A stretch of 64,000 nt of DNA from Ctenosaura bakeri (lineage: Eukaryota; Chordata; Lepidosauria; Squamata; Iguanidae). The notes under the pieces are model-generated. The model was not told where the DNA came from. It worked only from the letters and a program-made list of their open reading frames with translations, and did not search any database. Within the stretch, counting starts at the first letter, position 1. Each line of letters starts with the position of its first letter. Shown one piece after another: positions 1 to 12,011 of this stretch. Made by a program: the position numbers and the translations under genes. The stretch lies in NCBI GenBank assembly GCA_948474755.1, contig CAOLHI010000736.1, positions 310,001-374,000 of the forward strand, read 5' to 3'.

Positions 1-313
1 TGAAGCCACATGACAAAGAATGGAGTCTCAGAGGGTTCCTGAGACCTCCTGAATGACTCGGGTGCCACTTTTAAGGTAGTAGAGATAAGGAAGGACAGGT
101 CAAAGCCTACCTCTGCTTGCTGGGCATTCTAATGTGTACAAATGGATGAGCACTATGAAGCACAGGTCTTAGAAGCAGCCTACACTACTCACTGTAAGGG
201 GCTTAAATCCATTCTTTTGGTCCCAGCTACTATAAAACTAGTGAATCATTGGGAGCTTGGTAAACCCACACTTACATATGTTCCATTGATTCATTGAGTC
301 TACTGTAGTTGTA

Positions 314-505
314 GAGCCAGGACAGAGTAGTGGTTTGAGGGGTGGACTAGGATTCCAAGAGACAAGGGTACAAATCCTCCCTCAGCCATGGAAACCCACT
401 GTGTGATCTTGGTCGAGTCACACTTTCTGAACTGTAGGAGAAGGCAAAGGGAAGCTTCTCCTTACTAAATCTTGCTAAGAAAACTCTATGATTCTATGAC
501 TCTAT
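314..505 (+). repeat. Sauria-type tRNA-derived SINE (degraded)
   Basis: The stretch follows the layout of the squamate tRNA-derived SINE: a promoter-like head with 'agtagtggtttgag', then 'cagccatggaaacccactg', a 'gagtcacactttct' segment, 'aggcaaag' and 'aaatcttgctaagaaaactc'. The same ordered landmarks recur near 14154, 14787, 27630 and 60903. It is diverged and its 3' tail has become ATTCTATG-like. Family assignment is from memory of the consensus. Confidence 0.6.
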
Positions 506-729
506 GAGTCCATGACTCTAACAACTACTGGACAACTCCTATGCTCATAAACTATTTCCTTCCCCTCTGTTTATCTTTTTCTCCTTATTCTATTTAGTTT
601 CTACATTGGAAGTTTGAGACTGAAGAACTAGAATCTGTGGGGAGAGTTTATACTGTCTTTTACCTTCTGAATCATTGGTCAAGCTCACAAAAATGTTTTG
701 AAGTCTTTTTCACAGCCAGTTGACTTATA
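506..729. other. Unassigned AT-rich intergenic DNA
   Basis: Nothing recognisable between the SINE and the pogo-like element. The last two bases (TA, 728-729) are the left target duplication of that element. Confidence 0.5.
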
Positions 730-1083
730 CAGTAGAGTCTCGATTATCCGACATAAACGGGCGGACCGATAGTCGGATAGCTGAAAATGTCGGATAATCC
801 GGAGGGTCTAAGAAAAGCCTTGAAATCACTACGAATTGCAAACAGATTGAAGTTTTATTGAAGTTTTATTGCAGTAACAGTAAAAGTAACATTGCAGTAA
901 CGTTCCAGCAACAACATTGTAGTGTATAAAACGTTCAGTCCTCTGAAAATTTAAAGAAATCAGTCATCCTTTTCTGCTTTTCCGAAGATTGCCGTTTCTT
1001 CGCAGCCACGCCCCCAAGCAGCCGCGACGTCGGATAATCCGGAATGTCGGATTACCGAAGGACGGATAATCGAGACTCTACTG
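730..1083. mobile_element. pogo/Tigger-like non-autonomous DNA transposon
   Basis: Both ends carry the inverted repeat CAGTAGAGTCTCGATTATCC, with one further matching base before they diverge. The 354-bp element is flanked by TA on each side (728-729 and 1084-1085), the target duplication of Tc1/mariner-pogo elements. The subterminal sequence repeats 'gtcggataatccgg' several times in both orientations. The interior has no transposase-like frame, so this is a non-autonomous copy. The intact ends and TSD are directly visible. Assignment to pogo/Tigger rests on the TA target and TIR type. Confidence 0.85.
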
Positions 1084-1767
1084 TAAATGGTTTTTTGTAA
1101 CATAAAACCTGCCCACTGATTGATTCTTGGGAAGCCATGAGGATAGATTGGGGCAGCTTCCAATGTGCTGGGTTCTCTGCACCCTAGGAGAATGCTTTCT
1201 CAAATGAATGGGGCTGCTCACAAAGGAAGTGTATTTTAAAACCTAATTGCCTAAAAGCTTCATTTTGTATTTTAAGCTCCTCCTCGAGCACAACCGCTCC
1301 TTGGGGACACTGCCAGAAGCCTGGACTGCATTCATTCTTTGATTTCCTTAAACCTTTGTGTATTTACGCTTAATAACCAACATTAGTGACATTAAAATTC
1401 TACTCACTGCAAGCAGCAAATAATCCATTCTTGCCTCCTTTTTTCTTTGATAACTGACCTTTAATATAGATCCAAGCTTAAACTCTCCAAACAGTCATTT
1501 GCACACTCTCACGGTAACATTCATCACTATTTTCAGATAATTGCCTGGACACATCAGTCAAGAGCTGGATCCCATATGAAAGAAAAGCAGAGATCCAGAG
1601 TGAAAGATTAGAGCTTGTGTAATTTTTTGAGTGAATTTCAACTAAGGACAAGCATTCCCTTGATATTTCACTGAGGTGAGTATCTAGAATGGATGGATAT
1701 AATTAGAAGGATGTAACTACTAGGAATTCACCATTTACCATTTCTGATAAATAGCTATACACCCAAA

Positions 1768-1793
1768 CACACACGTGTGTGTGTGTGTGTGTG
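1768..1793. repeat. (AC)n/(GT)n microsatellite
   Basis: Three AC units run directly into about ten GT units. Confidence 0.9.
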
Positions 1794-1847
1794 CATATTA
1801 ACCATCCCTTTTTAATTCAGTGCTATCTTTTTCCTTCGTGGTGATGG

Positions 1848-1873
1848 TCATCATCATCATCATCATCATCATC
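1848..1873. repeat. (TCA)n microsatellite
   Basis: About eight to nine tandem TCA units. Confidence 0.9.
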
Positions 1874-2371
1874 TCCTTTTGTGTTACTTTTCCCTTTTGC
1901 CTGATGCTGCATTCTGCTTCCTGGACAAGTCAGGTGTGTGATCCTACACAGGGAAGGATCACATAGTGAGGCAGAATACTTCACAATGGGATACTATGAC
2001 TGAGTCTAAGGAAATCCTGAACAATGTTTTGGACTCAGTGGAGGACTGGATGTAGATGAACAAATTAAGGATCAACTCAGACAATATGAATGCACTGTTG
2101 CTAATTGGACAAACTGTCCTAGGAGACAGGGTACTGCACATTTGGTATGGAGCTATACTCATTCTTTAAGGCCCAGGTTCACAGCCAGAAGGCACTTTTG
2201 AAACCAACACTGCTTCTGAAAGTCCAGGAGGTAGCAGTGGCCTGGAGTGCCTTTGCCCACTGTCAGCTGGTACACCAGCTTCACCACTTTGTGGTGAAGA
2301 CAGATTTCACCACAGTGATCCGTGCCTTGTGTCCCTTTTGTTTAGGGTACTGCAATGAACTGTAATGAACT

Positions 2372-2615
2372 GTGCTTTTTGGACAGTTTGAGTTAGGACA
2401 GGCTCCCTATCTGGATGTAGAAGAACAGAAGGTCAGCAAATGCAAGGTGAGGAGTTAAGAGACTTGATGAAAAACATCAGCACCTTCACAAGGACTCTGG
2501 AGTTGCTCTTAACCCTTCCTTTGGCCAGATGAGAGGGCTCCAAAATAAAGTGAGAAACAAGATGGAAACTCTGGCTGTTTTGCCAGGCAGATGTTTTAAC
2601 ATATAAGGAACATGG
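2372..2615. repeat. Unclassified dispersed repeat, copy 1
   Basis: About 244 bp that recurs in the same orientation at 4523-4766 with roughly 90% or more identity by eye. Shared landmarks include 'gagttaggacaggctccct', 'aatgcaaggtgaggagttaa' and 'tttgccaggcagatg'. No terminal repeats or coding are visible. It may be a transposon fragment or a local segmental duplication. An L1-like insertion lies just to its right. Confidence 0.8.
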
Positions 2616-2642
2616 TGCTTCTCTTGAAACTGTACCTACTTA

Positions 2643-3062
2643 ATATGTGCAATATTGGAAAGAAAAGAAATATGTTGATATAGAAGAATGGAAATTTAAA
2701 GTCCTGGATATGGTTGAGATAGAAAAGTTAACATATTCTCTGAAAAATAAACCTATCCAGAACTTTGAAAGGGAATGGAGAGAAATTTTAAACTGGATAA
2801 AGACATAGTATAAGAAAAGAAAAAGGAACAAAGTAAGATTATATGTAATGTAATATAACAATGTAATAAGGTAATGCAACAAGTAACAAGGTAATAACAT
2901 AAGATGTAACAATGTATGACTATCTTCTTCTTTGAGTTTGCAGTAACTACATATGAATGGCATAAAAACCAGCAGATTCAACTGGCAATAAGCTTGGAAG
3001 TGGGGAGGATTTTTTTTTATTTTAATTATAAACTTTAATAAAAATATTTTTAAAAAAGAAAA
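2643..3062 (+). mobile_element. 5'-truncated L1-like retrotransposon insertion with 17-bp TSD
   Basis: The 17-bp sequence gaaactgtacctactta occurs at 2626-2642 and again at 3063-3079, flanking a 420-bp insert that ends in an A/T-rich tail. This is the signature of target-primed reverse transcription. Around 2681-2806 one frame reads EEWKFKVLDMVEIEKL and later FEREWREILNWI before a stop, which resembles the C-terminus of vertebrate L1 ORF2. The insertion and TSD are direct observations. The L1 label is inference, and BovB or another LINE cannot be fully excluded. Confidence 0.65.
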
Positions 3063-3079
3063 GAAACTGTACCTACTTA

Positions 3080-4522
3080 GACTGTACCTACCCAGACAAT
3101 TGTCTGGTGTGTGCCTTAGAAACCATGTATGACTGTCATTGAATTAATTACCTTGGATACCAATACATTTCCTAGTCTAGTTCAAGGATTTGGTTTTAAC
3201 CAATAAAGCCTAAATGAATAGGAGCTAGGATACCTGGAAGACTACCTCCTCCTACCTATTCATAAATTGCAGTCTCCATTAAAAGTTCTGGAATAACTAG
3301 ACAGCTTAATATTCATTCCATTAAAAAGGAATGGGCAAAGTACAGCCTTCTAAATGCTATTGGACTGCAACACCCAGCATTCCTCACCACTGGGTAAGCA
3401 AGATGTATTGAATTTGTGAGTTTTTCTCATTCAATCCTGAAACCTTAGAATTAAAAACTGAGGTCATTCTGTAATATTCTGCTGATGACACTGTAGAAAT
3501 AGCTTTGTATACCTCTGTCAGTAGGATTAAAAAGAAAAATTCTGGATGCATAAGAGCCAGTGTAATAGAAAGAATGTGAACTTTTTTACAGAATTCTGTG
3601 CTGCTCAGCCATGAAACTTATAGTCTTGACTTAACCTACCTCATGGGAAAGTTGTAAGGATAAAATGGAGAAATACCATCCATGCTGACATTAAGAGAAA
3701 AAGTAGGTTGTTTTTTTTTAATGTAAGTAAATTATTTTATCTTGCCAAAGTGCTTCTTTGTAGTATATCAGCAAGAAACTGAATTCGCTGGGACTAGCTG
3801 CGTTTAAGGAAACATCTTTGGCATTTGTATTTTGGGATATGAATGTAGTTGATTACATGGATATTTGTTACTGCCACACATTAGACAATGTGTAGGGAGG
3901 ATAAATTTTTGCCCTACTTTATGATGTTTAACTTGTGTTTACAGTAATCGATACAAACTAATGATTAAAAGAAAATACCAGTAAGCAATCAATTGTTGGC
4001 ATTCCAATATGCTCAATAGATTACTTATGCCCAGCCTGCTAATTGCAATGTGTTACTCAAGCAGCACACTTATAATATGCTGCAGTAATGTAGAGTTTTT
4101 TAAACAAACATGTTTAGCATGATGGATTCTCTGTTAAACTAGATGTTTTCTTGGGCACTGAAGTAGTTTCTAAAATACAAACTGAATTTCTTATATGCAG
4201 TAAAAGGCACCAGCCAAGATAAGGCCAGTTCCTTCTATGGGAGAATGGAGGACACAATCCACTGGGAAATTTCACATGTTTCCTTCATGCAGACTTCACT
4301 AAAACAAACAGTAGCACAGTGGTAAAATTATCATTTTCTGATCCATCACTAAAAGTCTGTTTTACTTTTTGAAACAGTATAAATTTAATGAGGGCACATT
4401 CAGTCCCTAATTGCTGTTAGATCTCAAACTACTGCCACTTTCCTACAAAAAAACCCCTCCCTTTATATTACCCATGTAGACTGCTGCTGGCAGTTACACT
4501 AAGGCTGTCTCCAGAACTGATC
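3080..4522. other. Gene-free stretch; 3840-4200 is a possible conserved non-coding block
   Basis: No gene or repeat is recognised. The part at about 3840-4200 is low in repeats and rich in homeodomain-type cores (TTGATTAC, TAATGATTAA, CTAATTGCAAT, ATCGAT). This is the texture of developmental non-coding elements in the ZNF503 desert, but conservation cannot be judged from one genome. Confidence 0.3.
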
Positions 4523-4766
4523 GTGCTTTTTGGATAGTTTGAGTTAGGACAGGCTCCCTAACTGGAAGTAGAAGAAAAGAAGGCCAGCAAATGCAAGGTG
4601 AGGAGTTAAGAGACTTGCCGAAAAACATTGGCACCTTCACAAGGACTCTGGAGTTGCTCTTAACCCTTCCTTTGGCCAGATGGGAGGGCTGCAAAATAAA
4701 GTGAGAAACAAAATGGAAGTTCTGACTGTTTTGCCAGGCAGATGCTTTAATATGAAAAGAACATGG
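4523..4766. repeat. Unclassified dispersed repeat, copy 2
   Basis: Direct-orientation partner of 2372-2615, starting 2151 bp downstream. It shares the same landmarks with scattered substitutions and no internal rearrangement. Similarity ends at 'acatgg', so the two copies define approximate unit borders. Confidence 0.8.
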
Positions 4767-7120
4767 ATCATGAAAGATAGGATGGCAGGAATTTTCCTAC
4801 ATGTTGGTAGAGTACCAACTTGAAGAAGAGTACCAGGTTAGGTTAAAGTGTGGGATTCAATCACTGCCCTGCAGCATTCAGTATTGCTGTATGGATAACA
4901 TGTGGGCCAGGCAGTGCTTGGATAAATTATTTCTTTGGACCGCAACAGTCATAATCTCCCAGTAAACATGTCCTTTTGGCATGTCGTCTGGCTGCCTCTG
5001 GGAACAATACTCCTAAAATTATATTTTCCAAGATCAAGGGGCAAGCACATATGCCACCCAGAGGCCACTGCAGAAAGAATGGGATTTTAAAAGGTAATCA
5101 CCACAAAGGTTTCCACTCACATGGTTTGGCTTTCTGACAAGTTTACAAACCATGCAAGCAATGCATGTCTTATTGGAAGAACCATTGCTGGAAAGGCTAG
5201 AAACATTCCAAGACACACAGTCACATGGGCAAAAGCCCTTGCTCATATCTTGCTCAGCATGGGAACTAGCAGAGAGGCTGCCACAGCGATGCCAGGGAAA
5301 GAAGATATGATGTGAGTTTCAGTCAGTCAGTTGGCTTAGTTCACATTCATTTCATTTGTTCAGCAAAGGATATTCTGGAAAGCCTCTTCCACAGAAATTT
5401 ATATTAATATGTTTATTTGTCCCCTCGTCCATGTATACTTGTGTTAGTTATTTGTTTCACACTGATAACCCAAAAGGAAAGGAAATGAGACAGCAGCTCT
5501 TGTCCCACCTGACAAACCAAAAGAAAACAAAAGGAAAGAAACAAAACTAATGGTTTGGAAGAGAGTCTTCCTCACTACAGCTGACTAGACTTTGCCACAT
5601 GTAAACAGATTTCCAAGCACTCTCCATGCCCTTCTCTCTTCTGGATGAAACTGACTCTGAATTGGCTGCTGTGAACTTTTTACCACTTGAGGAAGAATGA
5701 GAGAAAACAATACTGTGCATTCACAATCACTGACAGATTCAGTATTGAGTCAGGGAAAACTCTGAAAGGATAAGATGGATAGTTCTTTGGTTCGACAGCA
5801 CTCCATCAAGTGAGAAGCATAGTCTGCAAAAAGGATCAAGCCACAGGAGAAAAAGGACCTGCCATTTTAAGAAAAAGAGGAAAGAGAAATGTCTTTTTGA
5901 TACTTCATTTTTCATAAAAGAGGGACAAAACTGAGAGTTTTTAAAATGTGCACATGTGCATGCATGCTACAGAACTTAGCACCTGTCTTTGTCAGTTGTA
6001 TTTTCTCCTGGCCATGTCGTAAGCTGCACTTCAAAAACCTGAATAAAAATCATGTGCTCCCAAGGTCTGAGGTTTGCACAGTAACATTTCTATCATTCAT
6101 CCCTTTTCCTATATTCAGTCTTTACCATTCTTTTCTAATGAAAGCAAAAGAACAGCCTTTACACAAAAGCAGGGGTGGGACACACTGGAGATCCACTCTG
6201 GATTCCCAGTTCCAGAACATACCCGGGGCCACAATGGTGCCACTGACATTTGGCATCACTTGCAAGTTTTGCTGCCAAAAGTTGGTGGCAACTACTTGCA
6301 GCTCTCTATGGCAAACTCCAGTGTATATGGCAGCCTTTACATTTAATGATTAAAGGAAACAGTGACAGCCCCATGTCAAAAGGAAAAGAACAACAGCTCC
6401 CTGCTTTTCAGAAGGTGAGAGTGGGCCCATCTTTTTAAACTGAAATAAGGTTCTTCAGCTACTCAGAGCTTGCTAGTATTTTCAAAGGGACAAGCACTGA
6501 TTCCAGTTCACTGGAAGACTCTCAGTTCTCTCGTGACTGCATTAGGCCAATGATTATCAAACTGTGTTTGTGGGATGTCGGCAAGACAGCCCTTAACAAA
6601 ATGGAGAACGGACATCTGAACATGATAGAATGTTGCCCTTGTTCCCTGTGAAAAGAGAAGAAACAAATTTATTGTCTTAGTTGAAACTGATAGTAGGTTT
6701 GCTTTGGAAAAAAAGAGGATTCCCCTCCTCACACAGAATATACCATTCTCCAAATGCTGTGTGTCATCATTGCATCATTACCAGGTTTTTTGAAAAGTAC
6801 CTAGCTGACTTCTGAATTGACATGTACATTGACCCCTGTTCACTAGTACCTTCCTGGATTTGCTACTGTAAACTGTACAGTTTCCAAGAATGAGGGGAGA
6901 AAATGCCAGCCCTTTGTGTCCTCTTATCTTTATGTGTTTTTGAGCATTATCTGTGATCTTTCTATGATAAAATAAAACTCAAAGCTGGATGCTATGAGGG
7001 ACATGCCATTTTTACCAGCTTTTGTCTCTCTAGTGATGTCCAGTAAAAGAAAAGCATAGCATGAAAGCACTGCATTGCAGATATGTTTTCCCCACTTTCT
7101 GCAAGTATCCACTAATTACT
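4767..7120. other. Gene-free stretch, nothing assigned
   Basis: Only short open frames without homology cues (for example around 5946-6353). No intact repeat, RNA gene or promoter was recognised. Confidence 0.4.
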
Positions 7121-8662
7121 GTTTATACTCAAGCATAAGTCTAGAAATTATAGTCAAAAAATCAACATAAAAACCCTGATTCAACTTATCCATGGGTTAG
7201 TGTAAGTACTGTACTGTTACTGCAGGTTAAGCCTCCTTGGAGATGGCATAAAGATATCATTTTGATATCAATAATTTGGCTCTCTTCCACCACCCCTCTC
7301 TATGTGTTTGTGAGGCCCCCAGACAAGCACAGAACTAGGCTTGGCCACTAAATGCTGCAATATCCCAACACAATACAGGCAGGCCAGAAATAGCCAGATC
7401 ACCGCTTTAGGAGACCTCTCTGCAGACACCCTCATTATGTATGCACGCTGTTTACAAAAGAACTCCCTGTCCTGAGCAGGCAACTTGGCTAGCTGAATAC
7501 TCAACTGCCAAGCACTGAGCATTTGCATACTGTCTACCTCTTTGTCAATTCAGACCTAACTCAATCATGCTAAATTTTGACCTTTCCAAAGCTTTGTCTC
7601 ACTCCCGAAACTCATTGTTTTCCCCAAGTACAGAATTGCCTACAGTTACATTTATAGAAACCCCTGATTCCGAGACCATCCTTGGATCACTCCTGAGTTC
7701 CAGAACGCCTTGCTGCCGCTTTGCTTGGCGAGTTTCCCCTCAGCTCCACATGCTGAACCACATCGAACCCCAGCATTGCTCTCTATTCTTCCAGGCTTCA
7801 GGACAGGTTTCGTATCACCCAATTCAACAATCCCTCTATACCACTCCAACCTTTATTTTCCTTAGTTACTTGTGTGAGTGTGTTGCATACACTGTTTGTC
7901 TGTATTTAATAAAATCTCAATTATTCTTAACTTGGTGTGCTCCTTGGCTTGGCCTGACCTCATAGACATTGGGTAAAAGATTCTGCTGCGTTGCCCTGCC
8001 TCTTGCATTGCTAACTTGTGCTCTAGCTAATTTCCCCAAACTTAGTTAATTGAGAGTGCATATAGGTGTCCCTCCCGGGACCCCCAGTAAATAGGGTAAC
8101 AGTACCCTAACTCTTATTTTTAAAAAAAAGTGTTCATCCCCTTCCTTGAGTAGAATGGCCCTTAGTCCATCCTGACTTCCTCTGCTCCCTCTGCCATGGT
8201 GTTGTTCTGGCCTTTTTGAATGCACATGTGAGAAAATGGTGGCAACTCTTTGGAATTTCTTCTTAAATCCTCCTCTTAAAGGAGCACCAAGGGTGTAGAG
8301 ATGGCTCAGTGTATTTTTTTTAGGTTCTCCCAGAACAAAGCTCTCACTTCTGATCACTCTACTCAAAGAAGGGGATGGTTCCTTTTTTGATGAGAGTTAA
8401 TACTGTACTTTAACTTTTATATATATAAAAAAGAGGAATCATCCCCTTCTCTGAGTAGAGTGGTGAAAGGACTTTTTGGATGCCTTCACAGGAAAACAGT
8501 GAAAACTAGAAGTAGCTGGCTCCTTGAGACATTGTTGGCACTTCCACCTATCTGTGGAATCACCCTCAACTTACCCACAGAACACATCAAAATCCATAAT
8601 TTTGGCCTCAAAACCAGCCCTCAACCTATACATGGTGTTGATTTATACAGAAGTATATAGAA
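7121..8662. mobile_element. Possible decayed DNA transposon with ~1.5 kb span
   Basis: The left end ('tttatactcaagcataagtc', followed by 'caacttatccatggg') and the inverted right end ('tgttgatttatacagaagta', preceded by 'caacctatacatggtg') are roughly reverse-complementary. An inner pair, 'tcatccccttccttgagtag' near 8138 and its inverse 'ctactcaaagaaggggatg' near 8359, plus a direct copy near 8438, adds palindromic structure. No clean target duplication or transposase frame was found. The borders are approximate and the family is unknown. Confidence 0.3.
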
Positions 8663-10555
8663 TAATTGGAGCCAGGGCAGGAAAATAAGTAGCATGATAT
8701 TGTCGAGTTATGGGTGTTATTTAGTTGACTGTTACTGGGGAGATGGATAAGGGCATGTGGATTGGCAGAACCATTTATCCCTGCAGCAATTAAGTCCCTT
8801 TCAGATATTTACTACTGAATATACAGTGAACATATGGAGCAGGTGAAGATCATGGTGGCATCTTCCATTTGCACTGCCTGCAGCTCTCCTGATACAATAG
8901 CAGAAGAGGCAGTGGTCATCCATAAAGAGATGAAATATCCTGCCAGCTGTATTCTTCTGTATTCCCTGATTCATCTCAGCCTTCATCACTTGTCTAGGGT
9001 AGCAGAGATGGAGGCAATTCTCTTCCACTGAAAGGCTGAAAACAGCCCCTTCATCTACCTTTTGTTTCCTCAAGTGAAAGCTATGTATGCCTATATTTTA
9101 AGTAAGACCATCCCAAGCATACCTTCAAAATTTGGTGAAAATCCATTTAAGTTTTTATGTGATGTGGTAACCAACAGACAAACAGACAGAAACCTAAATT
9201 TATGTATATAAATGAAGACCCCTGATATATAGCTTGAAGTGTAACATCTATAGCTTTGCTCATGTTTTCCAGAGTTCAGGACAGAGGTACTGAAGATAGT
9301 AGTCAATAGAAGCTGGGGGAAAAACTGTAGAAAAGATTGTGATAAAGACAAGTCTTGTGATAAAGACAAGTCATGACTTGATTTTGCAAACCATCCTGGT
9401 CTTTCTTGAGGGCCAACATTTGGGATATGAGAGAAATGCTGATAAAATTGGGATCTGGGCTATGAAACAGTTTGGAGGAAGATACAAAAATGATGACTTG
9501 TGCATGATGGTTTGGAAACTTGAGGGGCAGAGGTGATTTTAGCCCACGTAATCCTCCCAATGGACTGCACCTGCACTTCACGGAGCAACAAAAGTAACAT
9601 TACAGTATTTCTAATTGCCCTGTCCCCTACTAGCCAACTACACTTTCCTCACCTCTGCCATATGTCCAGTCACTCTGGGTTACCTTCATGGCCCTGACTG
9701 TTGACCCCGTAAGATTCAGATGTATGCTGTTCCCTGAAAAGTGTGGAAAACTGTATTTGCAGATCTTGCCCATTGTCCCATTATCCAATATGAAAATCAA
9801 AATTTTAGTGAGATAAATCTTGAGAAAGAAACACCATGCGAATTTTCTCAGATCCTGTGTACTGGATCTTATATGAATTTTCCTCAAGCTTTGGTTCAGA
9901 AGCCACCCTTTGTAACCGATTGTGTATCTATTGGAAAATAACGTCTCTTTTCACACCTATACCTCTTTTCATAAATATTTGCTAGTGTGAACTGTTGGGA
10001 GTTACATCTTGTGCAAGAAACAGAGTTAAGCAGTAATTACAACTTCTACTAGTTTTGTTTTCTAGAGTTTCTGCTTCTGAAATATTGCAGCATAAAGTTG
10101 TATTTTCTTCTGCTGGTAAAGTTGAATAACTGTTTCTTTTATCCTTTATAATCCTTGCATGTAAACTATGCTAATTTATAGTTGCCCTAATAACTGTTGT
10201 TGGGGAAAGGGGATTCTTTCCATAGATTATCTGCATTGCCTTTTTGCCTGTATACAATGTTTCTTCCTCTCTCCCTCCCCTAATTCATTTATTTATAATA
10301 TCCTTTTGTTTCCTCCGATTGCTGTTGCACCAAGCCAACTAGGTCACTGGAGGCTCTACATACCCAGTTTTTACAGAGGGCTCTTCTCTGTGCATTTGCA
10401 GACTTGGGTAAAGCAGGGATCCTGAACACAAACAGAGGAGATCTCTTGATGTGTACACCTGTATCTGCCAGGCTAAGCAACTGGATAGACATGGAAACAC
10501 AAAGTGAATCTAAGAAGTGAGGAAATCATATTTTTAAAGGATATGTATGTATGTA
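8663..10555. other. Gene-free stretch
   Basis: No gene recognised. At about 9105-9225 the text 'aatttggtgaaaatccattt' followed by 'aacagacaaacagacag' resembles the 3' end of a non-LTR retrotransposon, but the family is not identifiable. A short duplication ('gataaagacaagtc') lies at 9341-9372. Confidence 0.35.
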
Positions 10556-10728
10556 CATTCAACCTGCCAATTTATGCAACCCTATGAATTTCATAGAGAT
10601 TTTTTAGGCAAGGAGTACTCAGGTGTTTTTGCCAGTTCCTTCTTCTGAAATATAGCATCTGGTATTCGTTGCCACTCTCCCACTCAAGTACTAACGAGGG
10701 CTGATCCTGCTTTAGTGTCCAAAATCTG
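10556..10728 (-). repeat. 5S rRNA-derived SINE, minus orientation
   Basis: Reading the minus strand, a diverged 5S-rRNA-like head (the 'tagtacttgagtgggag' region) is followed by 'tatttcagaagaaggaactg', 'tactccttgcctaaaaaat' and 'tgaaattcatagggttgcat'. This matches, landmark by landmark, the better preserved plus-strand copy at 59895-60115. It corresponds to the squamate 5S-headed SINE. The copy is degraded and lacks the outer 5' part. Confidence 0.75.
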
Positions 10729-11009
10729 CCTATTTATTTGTTTATTTACTTGGTCAGAGCTAGCTAATAAACTACTGGGTAACTTCAAAAGATCACACTA
10801 AACATACAAATTAAAAGGAGGAAAACATACTACCATATCAGCTATCAGAGCAGTTAGTAGGACAACTATAGACAACTGTTAGTAAGATAACTGTTGGAAT
10901 GATGTAAGAATATTCTTGAGAAAATATTCTCTGAGAATATCCTCTGCAAGATTATTCTCCAATATTTTTTGAGAATTTTGAGGATTTATTTATTTTTCCT
11001 TGTTATTCC
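10729..11009. other. AT-rich spacer between SINE and LINE fragments
   Basis: Contains T-rich 'tatttatttgtttatttact' and repeated 'gaatattct/gagaatatt' palindromes at about 10915-10975. Nothing codes here. Confidence 0.4.
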
Positions 11010-11205
11010 CTTTTAAGTTGTCCTTGATTTATGGTGACTCATTCTATGAATGAGACCTCCTTAGAGTCCTGTCATCAACAGCCCTGTTCAGGCCTTCCAG
11101 TCTCTGGTCTGCAGCTTTCTTGATGGAATTGATCCACTTGCAATGCAGTCTTCCTCTTTTCTTGCCGGCTTTCATTTCACAGATCATTATTGCTTTCATT
11201 ACTTT
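11010..11205 (-). repeat. BovB-like LINE 3' fragment
   Basis: The plus strand reads 'tgatttatggtgactcattc', then 'gagacctccttagagtcctg', 'catcaacagccctgttcagg' and 'gcagtcttcctcttttcttg'. This order matches the antisense 3' region of squamate BovB LINEs, from which Sauria SINE tails derive. No reverse-transcriptase frame survives. A shorter related piece is at 27928-28040. Confidence 0.55.
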
Positions 11206-11567
11206 TCTAATAACATATTGTATTCAACGTTTAGATTATTCCTGAATGTCAATGACCTTTCTTGACATTCCATGTGGTTTTAGAACTTCATAGAAAATTC
11301 CATTATGTTATGAAACTGTTACTGTCATTCAAAAACACACACTTCCCATCCATGCTTCAGATCAGTCCCTGTCCCTGCCACCATCACATTTGCCATTCAT
11401 TTCTCTCCTTATTGCTACCGTCCTCCTCCTCCTTCCCTTCCACTACCTTCCTTGTCTCCCTCCTTCCGTGAAAGATGAAGCAATGGAGAAGAGAAGAAAA
11501 TCTTGTTGACTCCATCAGAGATGGCTCTCTACACAGACTTCCACATTCCATCTCTAATTTTTACTTA

Positions 11568-12011
11568 GGCCCTTTCTACACCTTACCTTCTTCCGGCGCT
11601 GGGGTGCGGGGATCGCGCGAGCAGCCTCTGGCGAGATGCTCTTGTGTCTGGGGTCCTTTGGCTCTGCACGAGCTGCCTGCTCGCACGAGAGCCCCACCTC
11701 TTCCTTCCACAGTGCAGCCTGGGAGCTTCCCAGGCTGTGCTGGGACAGGAAGTGTGACCGGCGCAGCTCCAGAGGCTCCGCATGCCAGGTAAGTGTGTGC
11801 AGGGCCCCGGGAGCAATGTGCGATCGCGTACCATTTTCGGCTTCTAGCTTTCGGCTTTCATTTTCTAGCCAAAAATGAAAAGGTGCGCAATCAGTGCCTG
11901 CCAGCCCCTGGAGCATCGCACGATTGTGAGTGCATCATGCAGATCGCTCCTCACAATCGTGCAATGCTCCAGGCACCCTTTCGCATGGAAAATGCTGTGC
12001 GGAAAGGGTCC
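11568..12011. mobile_element. GC-rich palindrome-ended DNA element (GGCCCTTTC termini)
   Basis: A 444-bp CpG-rich island sits abruptly in AT-rich DNA. Its ends are inverted: GGCCCTTTCTACAC on the left and, reading in from the right, GGACCCTTTCCGCACA. These resemble the termini of the palindromic MITE (GGCCATTTCCGCAC) seen elsewhere in the window. The flanks TTA (11565-11567) and TAG (12012-12014) do not give a clean duplication. An internal inverted repeat (cgcacgattgtgag with its complement) lies at about 11918-11963. The ORFs over it have no recognisable domain. Confidence 0.5.

Larger units (their letters stand above)
1084..2371. other. Gene-free AT-rich stretch with two microsatellites
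   Basis: No gene is supported. It holds a (GT)n tract at about 1775-1793 and a (CAT)n tract at about 1848-1873. The open frames here are short, lack splice context and have no recognisable domain. Confidence 0.5.
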
